From: Burkholderiales bacterium
Lineage (GTDB): Bacteria; Pseudomonadota; Gammaproteobacteria; Burkholderiales; SG8-39
Length of the DNA stretch: 7,511 bases
Direction of reading: 5' to 3'
NCBI GenBank assembly: GCA_919902965.1
Contig: CAKKSJ010000036.1
Span: 1 to 7,511, forward strand
The notes under the pieces are model-generated. The model saw nothing but the letters and a program-made list of their open reading frames with translations, made no database searches and had not been told where the DNA came from. Both the position numbers and the translations under genes were made by a program. How positions within the stretch are numbered: the stretch's first letter is position 1; every line of letters starts with the position of its first letter. Below, piece after piece: positions 1 through 5,733 of this stretch.

Positions 1-2
1 CG

Positions 3-953
3 CTACAGCAGCACATCCCGGGATAAGCCGCTGCGGCGCAGAATACGGCGCAGTTGCCCCAGCGCCTCAAGCTGAATTTGCCTGACGCGCTCGCGCGTCA
101 GGCCCAACTCCCCGGCCAGATCCTCCAGCGTGCTGACTTCCTGGTTATTGAGGCCGAAACGGCGCTCGATCACAATGCGCTGCTTGTCGGTCAGTTGTTC
201 CAGCCATTGCTTCACCAGCGTTTCGATCTCCTGGCTCTGCAGTCCTGATTCCGGGTTGACGCTCTGCTCGTCTGAGATGGAATCGCCGATTGACAGCAGC
301 GGATCGATATCCAGAGGCGCATCGAGCGAGGCCATGTGCTCGTTGTGAGTGAGAACACTGCGCACCTCCCCGGCCGGCTTGCCGAGCAGATGCGCAATAT
401 CGTCCATGCTGGCTTCGCGCTCCGCATTCGCCTCGAGGTGGCGCTTGGCCCGCAGTACCAGATTGAGTTCCTTGATCACATGCACTGGCAATCGTATCGT
501 GCGCGACTGGTTCATGATTGCGCGCTCGATATTCTGGCGTATCCACCAGGTGGCGTAGGTGGAGAAGCGAAAGCCGCGCTCGGGATCGTACTTGTTCAAG
601 GCGTGCATCAATCCCAGATTGCCTTCTTCCACCAGATCCAGCAGCGGCACGCCACGATTGACGTAGTGCTTGGCGATGTTCACCACCAGACGCAGGTTGC
701 GTTCGATCATTTTTTGCCGCGCCGCGAACTCTCCCTTGGCTGCGCGGCGCGCGTAGTGCAACTCCTCCTCCGGAGATAACAGCGGATTGAGGCCGATTTC
801 ATGCAGGTATATCTGGGTGACATCCGACAGAAATTCTGTTTCCGGCTCGGCCGGTTCGGACTGCGCCGCGGCATGGGGATCGGCGCTGGCGGCGGAATCG
901 TCCGCCGGACCGCCCTCGGTTTCCTCGTCCGGAGAAGAGGGGCGGGAACTCAC
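3..953 (-). CDS. rpoS: RNA polymerase sigma factor RpoS (general stress / stationary phase)
   Basis: This 316-residue primary-like sigma factor directs core RNA polymerase to stress and stationary-phase promoters. An acidic, low-complexity N-terminus (1-40) is followed by region 1.2 (about 41-75), region 2 (about 82-158, with DLVEEGNLGL at 106-115 and FSTYATWWIRQNIERA at 130-145), region 3 (about 160-235) and region 4 with its helix-turn-helix (about 275-302, including GLTRERVRQIQ). Length is close to the 330 residues of E. coli RpoS. The K-E-L-N stretch at 161-164 matches the E. coli segment containing Lys173, which the adaptor RssB recognises for proteolysis; whether such turnover occurs here is inference. 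The start is GTG at 951-953 and overlaps the nlpD stop as GTGA. I see no Shine-Dalgarno in front of it and no other plausible start in the N-terminus, so translation is probably coupled to nlpD. RpoD is excluded by size, the lack of a long region 1.1 and the nlpD linkage. Confidence 0.96.
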   Translation of the reverse strand: MSSRPSSPDEETEGGPADDSAASADPHAAAQSEPAEPETEFLSDVTQIYLHEIGLNPLLSPEEELHYARRAAKGEFAARQKMIERNLRLVVNIAKHYVNRGVPLLDLVEEGNLGLMHALNKYDPERGFRFSTYATWWIRQNIERAIMNQSRTIRLPVHVIKELNLVLRAKRHLEANAEREASMDDIAHLLGKPAGEVRSVLTHNEHMASLDAPLDIDPLLSIGDSISDEQSVNPESGLQSQEIETLVKQWLEQLTDKQRIVIERRFGLNNQEVSTLEDLAGELGLTRERVRQIQLEALGQLRRILRRSGLSRDVLL

Positions 954-1933
954 GTCGGCGGCAGGTATTTGGCCGGGTCGACCGGTTTGCCGAGCTTGCG
1001 AATCTCGAAATGCAGCTTGGGCGTATCGCTATCGGTGTTGCCAACCTCTGCGATCTTCTGCCCCTTGACCACGCTCTGCCCCTCTTTCACCAGGATATCC
1101 TTGTTATGAGCGTAAGCCGACAAATAGGTCTTGTTGTGCTTGATGATGACGAGCTTGCCATAGCCGCGCAAGCCGCTGCCGCTATAGACTACCCTCCCCG
1201 GCGCCGATGCGATCACCGGATCGCCCATCTTGCCGGCGATGTCCAGGCCCTTGTTGCTCGCTTCGGAAAATCCGGCGACGATCCTGCCTTGCGCCGGCCA
1301 GCCCCAGTCGACCCTGTCCTCATCGTCCACTGCGCCAGCGGCTTGCTCCGCCGGCTCCTGCTTGGGTGCGGTCACCGGCGCTACAGGCACCGCGGCCGGC
1401 GCGAGCGCGGGCGCCGGAACGCGCTGCGCTTCACCGCGTTGCAGCAGCGCCACATTCTCCGCTGTATAGGGCAGCTTGCGCGCGATCGGTTCTGATTTGA
1501 CCGCTTCCGGCGTACCGGGCGAAGCACCCGCCGGTCCCGCACCCGGCAGGGGCCGCGCGCCCAGCGGTCGTGTTTCGACGCGCCCCGAGCCGATGATCGG
1601 ACGCACCGTCACCGGCGCCTCCCCCGCGCCTGCAGGCGGTTTTAGCCGCAGTTGCTGGCCGGGACGTATCCGCCCCGGGTCGCCCAGATTGTTCCAGGCA
1701 GCGAGTTCCTTGTAATCGAGACCATGATCGAGTGCGATGCTGAACATGGTATCGCCGCCGCGAACGATATAGACGTCGGATTGCGCAGCGGCCGGACGCG
1801 GCGCTGGCGCCGGCCTGGCTACGGCCGGCGGCGCGCGATCGACTACCGGCGCCTGCACCGGACGGCTGGCGCAACCAGCGAGCGTCATGGCCGCCAACGC
1901 AGCGCCGCACGATAAAGCTGATATCCGAATCAT
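950..1933 (-). CDS. nlpD: NlpD-like lipoprotein with LysM and degenerate M23 (LytM) domain
   Basis: This 327-residue envelope protein is an NlpD-type activator of N-acetylmuramyl-L-alanine amidases during septum splitting. A lipoprotein signal peptide ends in lipobox LAGC, with the lipidated cysteine at 21. A Pro/Ala-rich linker follows, then a LysM peptidoglycan-binding domain (about 54-98), a second Pro/Ala-rich linker (about 100-205) and a C-terminal M23 domain (about 208-323). The M23 zinc site looks degenerate. The usual first histidine is Asn227 in NKGLDIAG, and the first histidine of the HxH motif is Lys306 in KLHFEIR; His276 and His308 remain. E. coli NlpD shows the same kind of loss, so an activator role fits better than an active endopeptidase. 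The frame stays open upstream to 2167, but the ATG at 1931-1933 is chosen because the signal peptide begins there, a purine-rich GGGGGTGGA precedes it, and it overlaps the pcm stop as ATGA. Confidence 0.94.
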   Translation of the reverse strand: MIRISALSCGAALAAMTLAGCASRPVQAPVVDRAPPAVARPAPAPRPAAAQSDVYIVRGGDTMFSIALDHGLDYKELAAWNNLGDPGRIRPGQQLRLKPPAGAGEAPVTVRPIIGSGRVETRPLGARPLPGAGPAGASPGTPEAVKSEPIARKLPYTAENVALLQRGEAQRVPAPALAPAAVPVAPVTAPKQEPAEQAAGAVDDEDRVDWGWPAQGRIVAGFSEASNKGLDIAGKMGDPVIASAPGRVVYSGSGLRGYGKLVIIKHNKTYLSAYAHNKDILVKEGQSVVKGQKIAEVGNTDSDTPKLHFEIRKLGKPVDPAKYLPPT

Positions 1934-2598
1934 TCCACCCCCACCAGCATGGGCACGAAACGCACGGCGTCCAGACTCGTTTCGATGTAGCCCGAGCGCG
2001 TACGCTCCACCAGCCGCAATACCTGCACGGAAGTACCGAACGGCAGTATCATTCTGCCGCCTGGCGCCATCTGCTGCAACAGCGCCGGTGGAACCTGCCG
2101 CGTTGCCGCCGCGACAACGATTGAATCGAAAGGCGCAGCCTCGGGCAGGCCAAGATTGCCGTCGCAATGCTTCAGGCGCAGGTTGCCGAGACGCAGTGCG
2201 CGCAGATTGACACGCGCTTTCATCAGCAAGGGCGCTATGCGCTCGATCGAATACACTTCGCTTGCCAGATGCGCCAGCACTGCCGCCTGATAGCCACAGC
2301 CGGTGCCGATCTCCAGCACCTTGCCCAGTTCGCGTCCGGCGCGCAGCGCCTCGATCATCCGCGCAACGATATAAGGCTGGGAAATCGTCTGCGAAAAACC
2401 GATCGGCAGCGCGTCGTCATCATATGCGCGGCTTGCCAGCGCCTCTTCCACGAACACATGGCGTGGCACGGCGCCCATGGCCGAGAGCACGGCTTCGTCT
2501 GTTATGCCCTCCTTGCGCAGCCGCTCGACCATGCGCGCGCGCGTGCGCTGTGAGGTCATGCCGATGCCCTGCGGCTTCGGCAGTTTGCCGCGATTCAT
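1930..2598 (-). CDS. pcm: Protein-L-isoaspartate O-methyltransferase
   Basis: Pcm transfers a methyl group from S-adenosylmethionine to abnormal L-isoaspartyl residues, starting repair of aged proteins in the cytoplasm. The 222-residue product carries the family stretch QTISQPYIVARM (70-81), the SAM-binding motif I VLEIGTGCGYQ (94-104), a CDGNLG motif (145-150) and a PPALLQQMAPGGRMILP segment near 170-186, all in the expected order. It is the second gene of the surE-pcm-nlpD-rpoS operon; its start overlaps the surE stop (ATGA at 2595-2598) and its stop overlaps the nlpD start. A second candidate start is Met14 (ATG at 2557-2559), preceded by a better ribosome binding site (CAGGG about 8 nt away). 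This would give 209 residues, nearer the usual family length, and begins at the conserved TSQRTR segment. I keep the upstream start because of the 4-base overlap, but the choice is open. Confidence 0.95.
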   Translation of the reverse strand: MNRGKLPKPQGIGMTSQRTRARMVERLRKEGITDEAVLSAMGAVPRHVFVEEALASRAYDDDALPIGFSQTISQPYIVARMIEALRAGRELGKVLEIGTGCGYQAAVLAHLASEVYSIERIAPLLMKARVNLRALRLGNLRLKHCDGNLGLPEAAPFDSIVVAAATRQVPPALLQQMAPGGRMILPFGTSVQVLRLVERTRSGYIETSLDAVRFVPMLVGVE

Positions 2599-3338
2599 TG
2601 CTTCAGCCAGTCGCGCAGCAGCGGGATCTGGTTCAGGTGCGTAAGATCGACCTGCAGCGGTGTCACCGACACGCGCTGTGCCGCAACGGCGTGGAAATCA
2701 GTGCCTTCGCCCGCATCCTGCGCACCGCCGGCCGGACCGACCCAGTAGACGGTTTCCTGGCGCGGACTGATTTCCTTGATCACCGGCTCGGCCTTGTGGC
2801 GCTTGCCCAGACGCGTGATCTCGACCGCGCCCAGCCGCTTGTAGGCCACATCGGGGATATTGAGATTGAGCAGGACCGGCCCGGACATCGGCACGCGACG
2901 CAGGCGCTCGACCATTTCCAGGGTGACACGCGCGGCGGTATCGAAATGTTTGCCGGATTTGCTCGCCAGCGATACCGCGAGCGCGGGGATGCCGAGCAGA
3001 TAACCTTCGGTGGCCGCAGCGACCGTGCCCGAATAGATCGTGTCATCGCCCATGTTGGCGCCGAGGTTGATGCCGGATACCACCATGTCGGGCAAATGAT
3101 CGAGCAGTCCGGTCACAGCCAGGTGGACACAGTCGGTTGGCGTGCCATTGACAAACATAAATCCGTTGGCCGCGCGTCTGACCGAGAGCGGTCGGTCCAG
3201 GGTGAGCGAGTTGGAGGCACCACTGCGGTCGCGCTCAGGTGCCACCACGGTGATTTCGGCGACCTCGGCGAGGACTTTGGCGAGTAGGGCGATTCCGGGT
3301 GAAAAATAACCGTCATCATTGCTGAGCAGGATACGCAT
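2595..3338 (-). CDS. surE: 5'/3'-nucleotidase SurE
   Basis: SurE is a metal-dependent phosphatase that removes phosphate from nucleoside 5'- and 3'-monophosphates and can act on short polyphosphate; it supports survival in stationary phase. The 247-residue length is typical. The N-terminal MRILLSNDDGYFSPGI gives the metal ligands Asp8 and Asp9. Ser39 lies in RDRSGASNS and Asn91 in SGINLGANMGDD, completing the known metal site. NGTPTDCVH (64-72) and YSGTVAAATEG (102-112) are family signatures. The frame remains open to 3425, but the extra 29 residues are Arg/Ala-rich and lie before the invariant MRILLSNDDG start, so ATG at 3336-3338 is used. No Shine-Dalgarno precedes this ATG; instead a perfect TATAAT lies about 9 bases upstream. 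It is the first gene of the operon. Confidence 0.96.
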   Translation of the reverse strand: MRILLSNDDGYFSPGIALLAKVLAEVAEITVVAPERDRSGASNSLTLDRPLSVRRAANGFMFVNGTPTDCVHLAVTGLLDHLPDMVVSGINLGANMGDDTIYSGTVAAATEGYLLGIPALAVSLASKSGKHFDTAARVTLEMVERLRRVPMSGPVLLNLNIPDVAYKRLGAVEITRLGKRHKAEPVIKEISPRQETVYWVGPAGGAQDAGEGTDFHAVAAQRVSVTPLQVDLTHLNQIPLLRDWLKQ

Positions 3339-3347
3339 GTGCCCGGG

Positions 3348-3353
3348 ATTATA
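3348..3353 (-). promoter_or_regulatory. Candidate -10 box of the surE-pcm-nlpD-rpoS operon
   Basis: On the minus strand the sequence before surE reads CCTTTATAATCCC, containing a perfect TATAAT. The best -35 match is poor (CGTACA at 3372-3377, spacer 18). A start 6-8 bases downstream of this -10 would fall only a few bases before the surE ATG, giving an almost leaderless mRNA, which fits the missing Shine-Dalgarno. The box could also be chance. Confidence 0.4.
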
Positions 3354-3469
3354 AAGGACAGCGCCCCATCCTGTACGGCGCCTGCGGCGCGCAGCGCGAG
3401 CCGCCAGGACCCGTCGCAGAGGCAATGGCTAGCGGCCTGGCCTGGGACACCGCGAGGCAGTCCGCCTGC

Positions 3470-4618
3470 TCAATAGGTTCCCGGCACCAGGATATTGCGG
3501 CCCACCTGCTTCACGTCGCACAGGCCGCAGAAAGCCATGGTGACATCGAGTTCTTTCCTGATGATCTCCAGGCAGGAGGTGACGCCCGCCTCGCCCATCG
3601 CCCCTACGCCATACACGTAGGCGCGGCCGATAAACACGCCCTTGGCGCCCAGGGCCAGCGCCTTGATCACATCCTGTCCGGAGCGTATGCCGCCGTCCAT
3701 GAGCACTTCGATCTTGTCGCCGACGGCGCGCACGATCGGAGACAGCGCGGCGATCGACGAAGGCGCGCCGTCGAGCTGGCGCCCGCCGTGATTGGAAACA
3801 ATGATTGCGTCCGCGCCCGAGCGCGCCGCGATTTCGGCATCTTCGGCATCCATGATTCCCTTCAGGATCAGCTTGCCACCCCAGCGCTCTTTGATCCATT
3901 GCACGTCGTCCCAGTTGAGCGTGGGATCGAGCTGACCTGCGCTCCATTCCGAGAGTGAGCGCAGCTTGCCGGAGTCCGTTGCATGGCCCACCACATTGCG
4001 AAAGGTGTGGCGTTTGGTGGCGAGCATGCCCAAGCCCCAGCGCGGCTTGGTGCTCATGTTCAGCATGTTGCGCAAGGTGATCTTGGGCGGCGCCGACAGG
4101 CCGTTCCTGATGTCTTTGTGCCGCTGCCCCATGATCTGCAGGTCGAGGGTGAGCACCAGCGCGGAGCAGCCCGCCGCCCTGGCGCGGTCGATCAGGCGCT
4201 TGATGAATTCACGGTCGCGCATGACGTAGAGCTGAAACCAGAAGGGCTTGCTGACGCTGTCGGCGACGTCTTCGATCGAGCAGATGCTCATGGTGGAGAG
4301 CGTGAACGGGACGCCGAATTTTTCGGCGGCACGCGCGGCGAGGATTTCGCCGTCAGCGTGCTGCATGCCCACAAGCCCCACCGGTGCCAGCGCGACGGGC
4401 ATGGCGATCTCCTGCCCGGCCATGGTGGTTTTCAGGTTGCGGTGTTCCATGTTGACCGCCACCCGCTGGCGCAGCTTGATGGCGGCAAAGTCGCTTTCGT
4501 TGGCACGGTAGGTGCCTTCAGTCCAGGAACCGGAGTCGGCGTAGTCGTAGAACATGCGCGGCACGCGTTTTTTCGCCAATAGGCGCAGATCTTCGACGCA
4601 GGTGATTGCGGGGGCCAT
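3470..4618 (-). CDS. lldD: FMN-dependent L-lactate dehydrogenase / alpha-hydroxy-acid dehydrogenase
   Basis: A 382-residue member of the flavin-dependent alpha-hydroxy-acid oxidase family, which oxidises L-lactate (or a related 2-hydroxy acid) to the 2-keto acid and usually passes electrons to the respiratory chain. Active-site residues are present in order: Tyr24 in FYDYADSGSW, Tyr131 in FQLYV, Asp159 and Arg166 in the TLDLQIMGQR stretch, Lys253 in ILKG, the catalytic His277 and substrate-binding Arg280 in SNHGGRQLDG, and the FMN-phosphate loop DGGIRSG (308-314) with GRAYVYG (331-337). Length and motifs fit LldD of betaproteobacteria; the exact hydroxy acid cannot be fixed from sequence. The ATG at 4616-4618 has GGAG five bases upstream. 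It follows the acetyltransferase on the same strand with a gap of about 107 bases, so it may have its own promoter. No lactate permease or LldR-type regulator is visible next to it. Confidence 0.9.
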   Translation of the reverse strand: MAPAITCVEDLRLLAKKRVPRMFYDYADSGSWTEGTYRANESDFAAIKLRQRVAVNMEHRNLKTTMAGQEIAMPVALAPVGLVGMQHADGEILAARAAEKFGVPFTLSTMSICSIEDVADSVSKPFWFQLYVMRDREFIKRLIDRARAAGCSALVLTLDLQIMGQRHKDIRNGLSAPPKITLRNMLNMSTKPRWGLGMLATKRHTFRNVVGHATDSGKLRSLSEWSAGQLDPTLNWDDVQWIKERWGGKLILKGIMDAEDAEIAARSGADAIIVSNHGGRQLDGAPSSIAALSPIVRAVGDKIEVLMDGGIRSGQDVIKALALGAKGVFIGRAYVYGVGAMGEAGVTSCLEIIRKELDVTMAFCGLCDVKQVGRNILVPGTY

Positions 4619-4725
4619 GCCGTCTCCGGACGCGGATGAAAAACTGCGCCCATCCTAAGGCAAAGCGTCGCGGATTGCCAGACCAGCCGAGGATTGCAGG
4701 TACTGCGCAGACGCACTGGCGCGCG

Positions 4726-5325
4726 TCAATCGGCGGGCGCGAGATCCTTGAGCGGCTGGGGTGTTTTGCTTTTGGATCGGTCTGCAAACGAGCCCAGGCG
4801 AACCGATCCAACAGTTCCTAGATAGTCGCTATACGAAAGCTTCCCTTCCATGGACCAACGTGCCAGCTCTTCTGCACTCGGCGCGCTTAGTTTTCGCGCC
4901 GCATGAGACTCGCCATCGACGGTGTCTACCGTCATCCCGGCGCGCCTGGCCATTTTTCGCATGGGCGTATTGTCAGAGAGAAACTGCACGAACACCTGGC
5001 CTACACCGTGCATCCGCGCGTGTTGCAGCAGCTTTTGGATGAGCTTGGTACCGATTTTTTGGCCGCGCCTGTCCTGACGCACCGAAAACGCCATTTCGCT
5101 TTCCGCAGGACCATGCACGAGTTCTGCTATCCCCACCAGCAGCAAATGTTCATCAAACGCGCCCAGAATCGTGTCCCGGGTGAAATCCAGTCGGTCCGTG
5201 TACTTGGAGATTGCCTCATCGGAAATCGTGCAGCAAAAGCGCTTGCGGCGATCGTCCGGCGAAAGCGAGAGGTAGAGGTTTCTGACGGCCTCCCGCTCGA
5301 TAGTTGTCAGCGGCCTGAAAATCAT
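4726..5325 (-). CDS. GNAT-family N-acetyltransferase, similar to the acetyltransferase domain of Pat-type enzymes
   Basis: A 199-residue single-domain GCN5-related acetyltransferase expected to use acetyl-CoA (or another acyl-CoA). The N-terminal part has the pattern LYLSLSPDDRRKRF (17-30), then ISDEAISKYTDRLDFTRDT. This closely resembles the start of the GNAT domain of Pat/PatZ protein lysine acetyltransferases, where LSP-E-S-R-Y-RFF is typical. The acetyl-CoA pyrophosphate loop is visible as VRQDRRGQKIGTKLI (82-96). The NDP-forming acyl-CoA synthetase-like domain of PatZ is absent, so this is a stand-alone catalytic domain plus a C-terminal tail of about 50 residues rich in Ser, Lys and Arg. 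The substrate is unknown; protein acetylation is inference from the N-terminal pattern. The start ATG at 5323-5325 lacks an obvious ribosome binding site, but no later Met precedes the conserved region. Confidence 0.82.
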   Translation of the reverse strand: MIFRPLTTIEREAVRNLYLSLSPDDRRKRFCCTISDEAISKYTDRLDFTRDTILGAFDEHLLLVGIAELVHGPAESEMAFSVRQDRRGQKIGTKLIQKLLQHARMHGVGQVFVQFLSDNTPMRKMARRAGMTVDTVDGESHAARKLSAPSAEELARWSMEGKLSYSDYLGTVGSVRLGSFADRSKSKTPQPLKDLAPAD

Positions 5326-5363
5326 TGTTTCGATTTAGCGCAGAAAATTCCATTCACGCCGGA

Positions 5364-5369
5364 CTTATA
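5364..5369 (-). promoter_or_regulatory. Possible -10 box for the GNAT gene
   Basis: The minus strand reads TATAAG here, five of six matches to TATAAT, about 38 bases before the acetyltransferase ATG. The best -35 at a 16-base spacing is CTGCCG, only three of six. This is a weak call resting on the -10 and on location alone. Confidence 0.25.
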
Positions 5370-5424
5370 GCACATTGGTGCGACGCGGCAGAACGCATTA
5401 TGTGATGATCCTAATCAGAAAATA

Positions 5425-5459
5425 CGATGGGAAAACCGTGACAATTTCACGTTCCATCG
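5425..5459. repeat. Composite inverted repeat upstream of the small RNA promoter
   Basis: The outer arms are CGATGG (5425-5430) and CCATCG (5454-5459). They are followed inward by GAA / TTC and by an inner dyad CGTGA-CAATT-TCACG (5437-5451). Together they form a 13-pair imperfect palindrome with a 1-base and a 3-base bulge on the left arm. It ends 11 bases before the predicted -35 of the small RNA, and the inner dyad is centred at about -62 from its predicted start. That is a typical place for an activator site. It could instead control the divergent acetyltransferase gene. The protein that would bind is unknown. Confidence 0.5.
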
Positions 5460-5470
5460 AACCAGGACTG

Positions 5471-5499
5471 TTGCGTCGCAGCATTCTTTATCGTACTAT
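5471..5499 (+). promoter_or_regulatory. Sigma-70-like promoter of the candidate small RNA
   Basis: A TTGCGT (-35, 5471-5476) and a TACTAT (-10, 5494-5499) are separated by exactly 17 bases. The -35 has the TTG core and the -10 has TA...AT. A start seven bases downstream falls at G5506, exactly at the foot of the first hairpin of the small RNA. This agreement between promoter and structure is the main reason for the call. Confidence 0.5.
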
Positions 5500-5505
5500 T
5501 CATTT

Positions 5506-5582
5506 GCGGGGTTTCTCCTCCTCCTCCTTTGGAATCCCGTCTTCAAGCCGGTGGCGTTTTAACAGCGCCACCGGTTTTTTTT
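5506..5582 (+). ncRNA. Candidate small regulatory RNA with anti-Shine-Dalgarno loop
   Basis: This predicted transcript of about 77 nt has three visible parts. The first hairpin pairs 5507-5515 with 5531-5539 (nine pairs, two of them G-U) and exposes a 15-base loop, UCCUCCUCCUCCUUU (5516-5530). A short linker (about 5540-5547) follows, then an intrinsic terminator hairpin ending in eight U. The loop is complementary to purine-rich ribosome binding sites, and its last eight bases, CCUCCUUU, equal the anti-Shine-Dalgarno tail expected at the 3' end of betaproteobacterial 16S rRNA. C/U-rich loops plus a U-rich terminator are known from trans-acting small RNAs, including sibling RNAs of Neisseria and CCUCCUCCC-motif RNAs of Rhodobacter; I do not claim homology to any of these. 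No coding gene on this strand lies upstream, so the terminator needs a local transcript. Targets and Hfq dependence are unknown. The alternative is an untranslated remnant with a terminator. Confidence 0.62.
5548..5582 (+). terminator. Strong rho-independent terminator of the small RNA
   Basis: A perfect nine-pair stem, CCGGTGGCG (5548-5556) with CGCCACCGG (5566-5574), encloses a nine-base loop and is followed at once by eight T (5575-5582). The opposite strand has no T run after the hairpin, so it works on the plus strand only. Confidence 0.93.
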
Positions 5583-5733
5583 GCGCGAACGGCAACGCGC
5601 GAGGGATCTTCCGGCCGGTTCGATCATCCCACCAGCCACGCAGACCTGCACGGCAGAACCACTGTTCCCGATAGAGTAAAATCAAATATTTACGCACCAT
5701 CACCGAGCGCCGGAGCCGCGCTGAAAGGCGCCC

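Larger units (their letters stand above)
5326..5733. other. Divergent gene-free region between acetyltransferase and RIO kinase
   Basis: This 408-base stretch separates the minus-strand acetyltransferase gene from the plus-strand kinase gene. It has no credible protein gene. It contains a possible -10 for the acetyltransferase, a composite inverted repeat, the promoter, body and terminator of a candidate small RNA, and about 150 bases of kinase leader with an AT-rich patch (5671-5692) that includes a TAAAAT at 5677-5682 as a weak possible -10. Confidence 0.7.

Noticed and set aside
1934..2167. N-terminal extension of nlpD
   Set aside because: The added residues come before a complete lipoprotein signal peptide and lie in another frame of pcm.
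2262..3287. 341-codon plus-strand open frame
   Set aside because: It is antisense to the clear pcm and surE genes, is rich in Arg, Ala and His as expected for a GC-rich shadow frame, and has no recognisable domain.
3370..3410. Possible terminator between lldD and surE
   Set aside because: The stretch is GC-rich with short self-complementary pieces, but there is no stable stem followed by a T run on the minus strand.
3339..3425. N-terminal extension of surE
   Set aside because: The extra Arg/Ala-rich residues precede the invariant MRILLSNDDG start of the family.
5437..5451. CRP-type binding site (GTGA...TCAC)
   Set aside because: The half-sites are separated by five bases, while CRP sites need six, and the outer T/A of the consensus are C/G here. 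Kept as an unassigned palindrome.
5375..5674. 99-codon plus-strand open frame across the small RNA
   Set aside because: Its serine run is only the UCC repeat read in frame, it crosses a strong terminator, and it has no ribosome binding site or family likeness.
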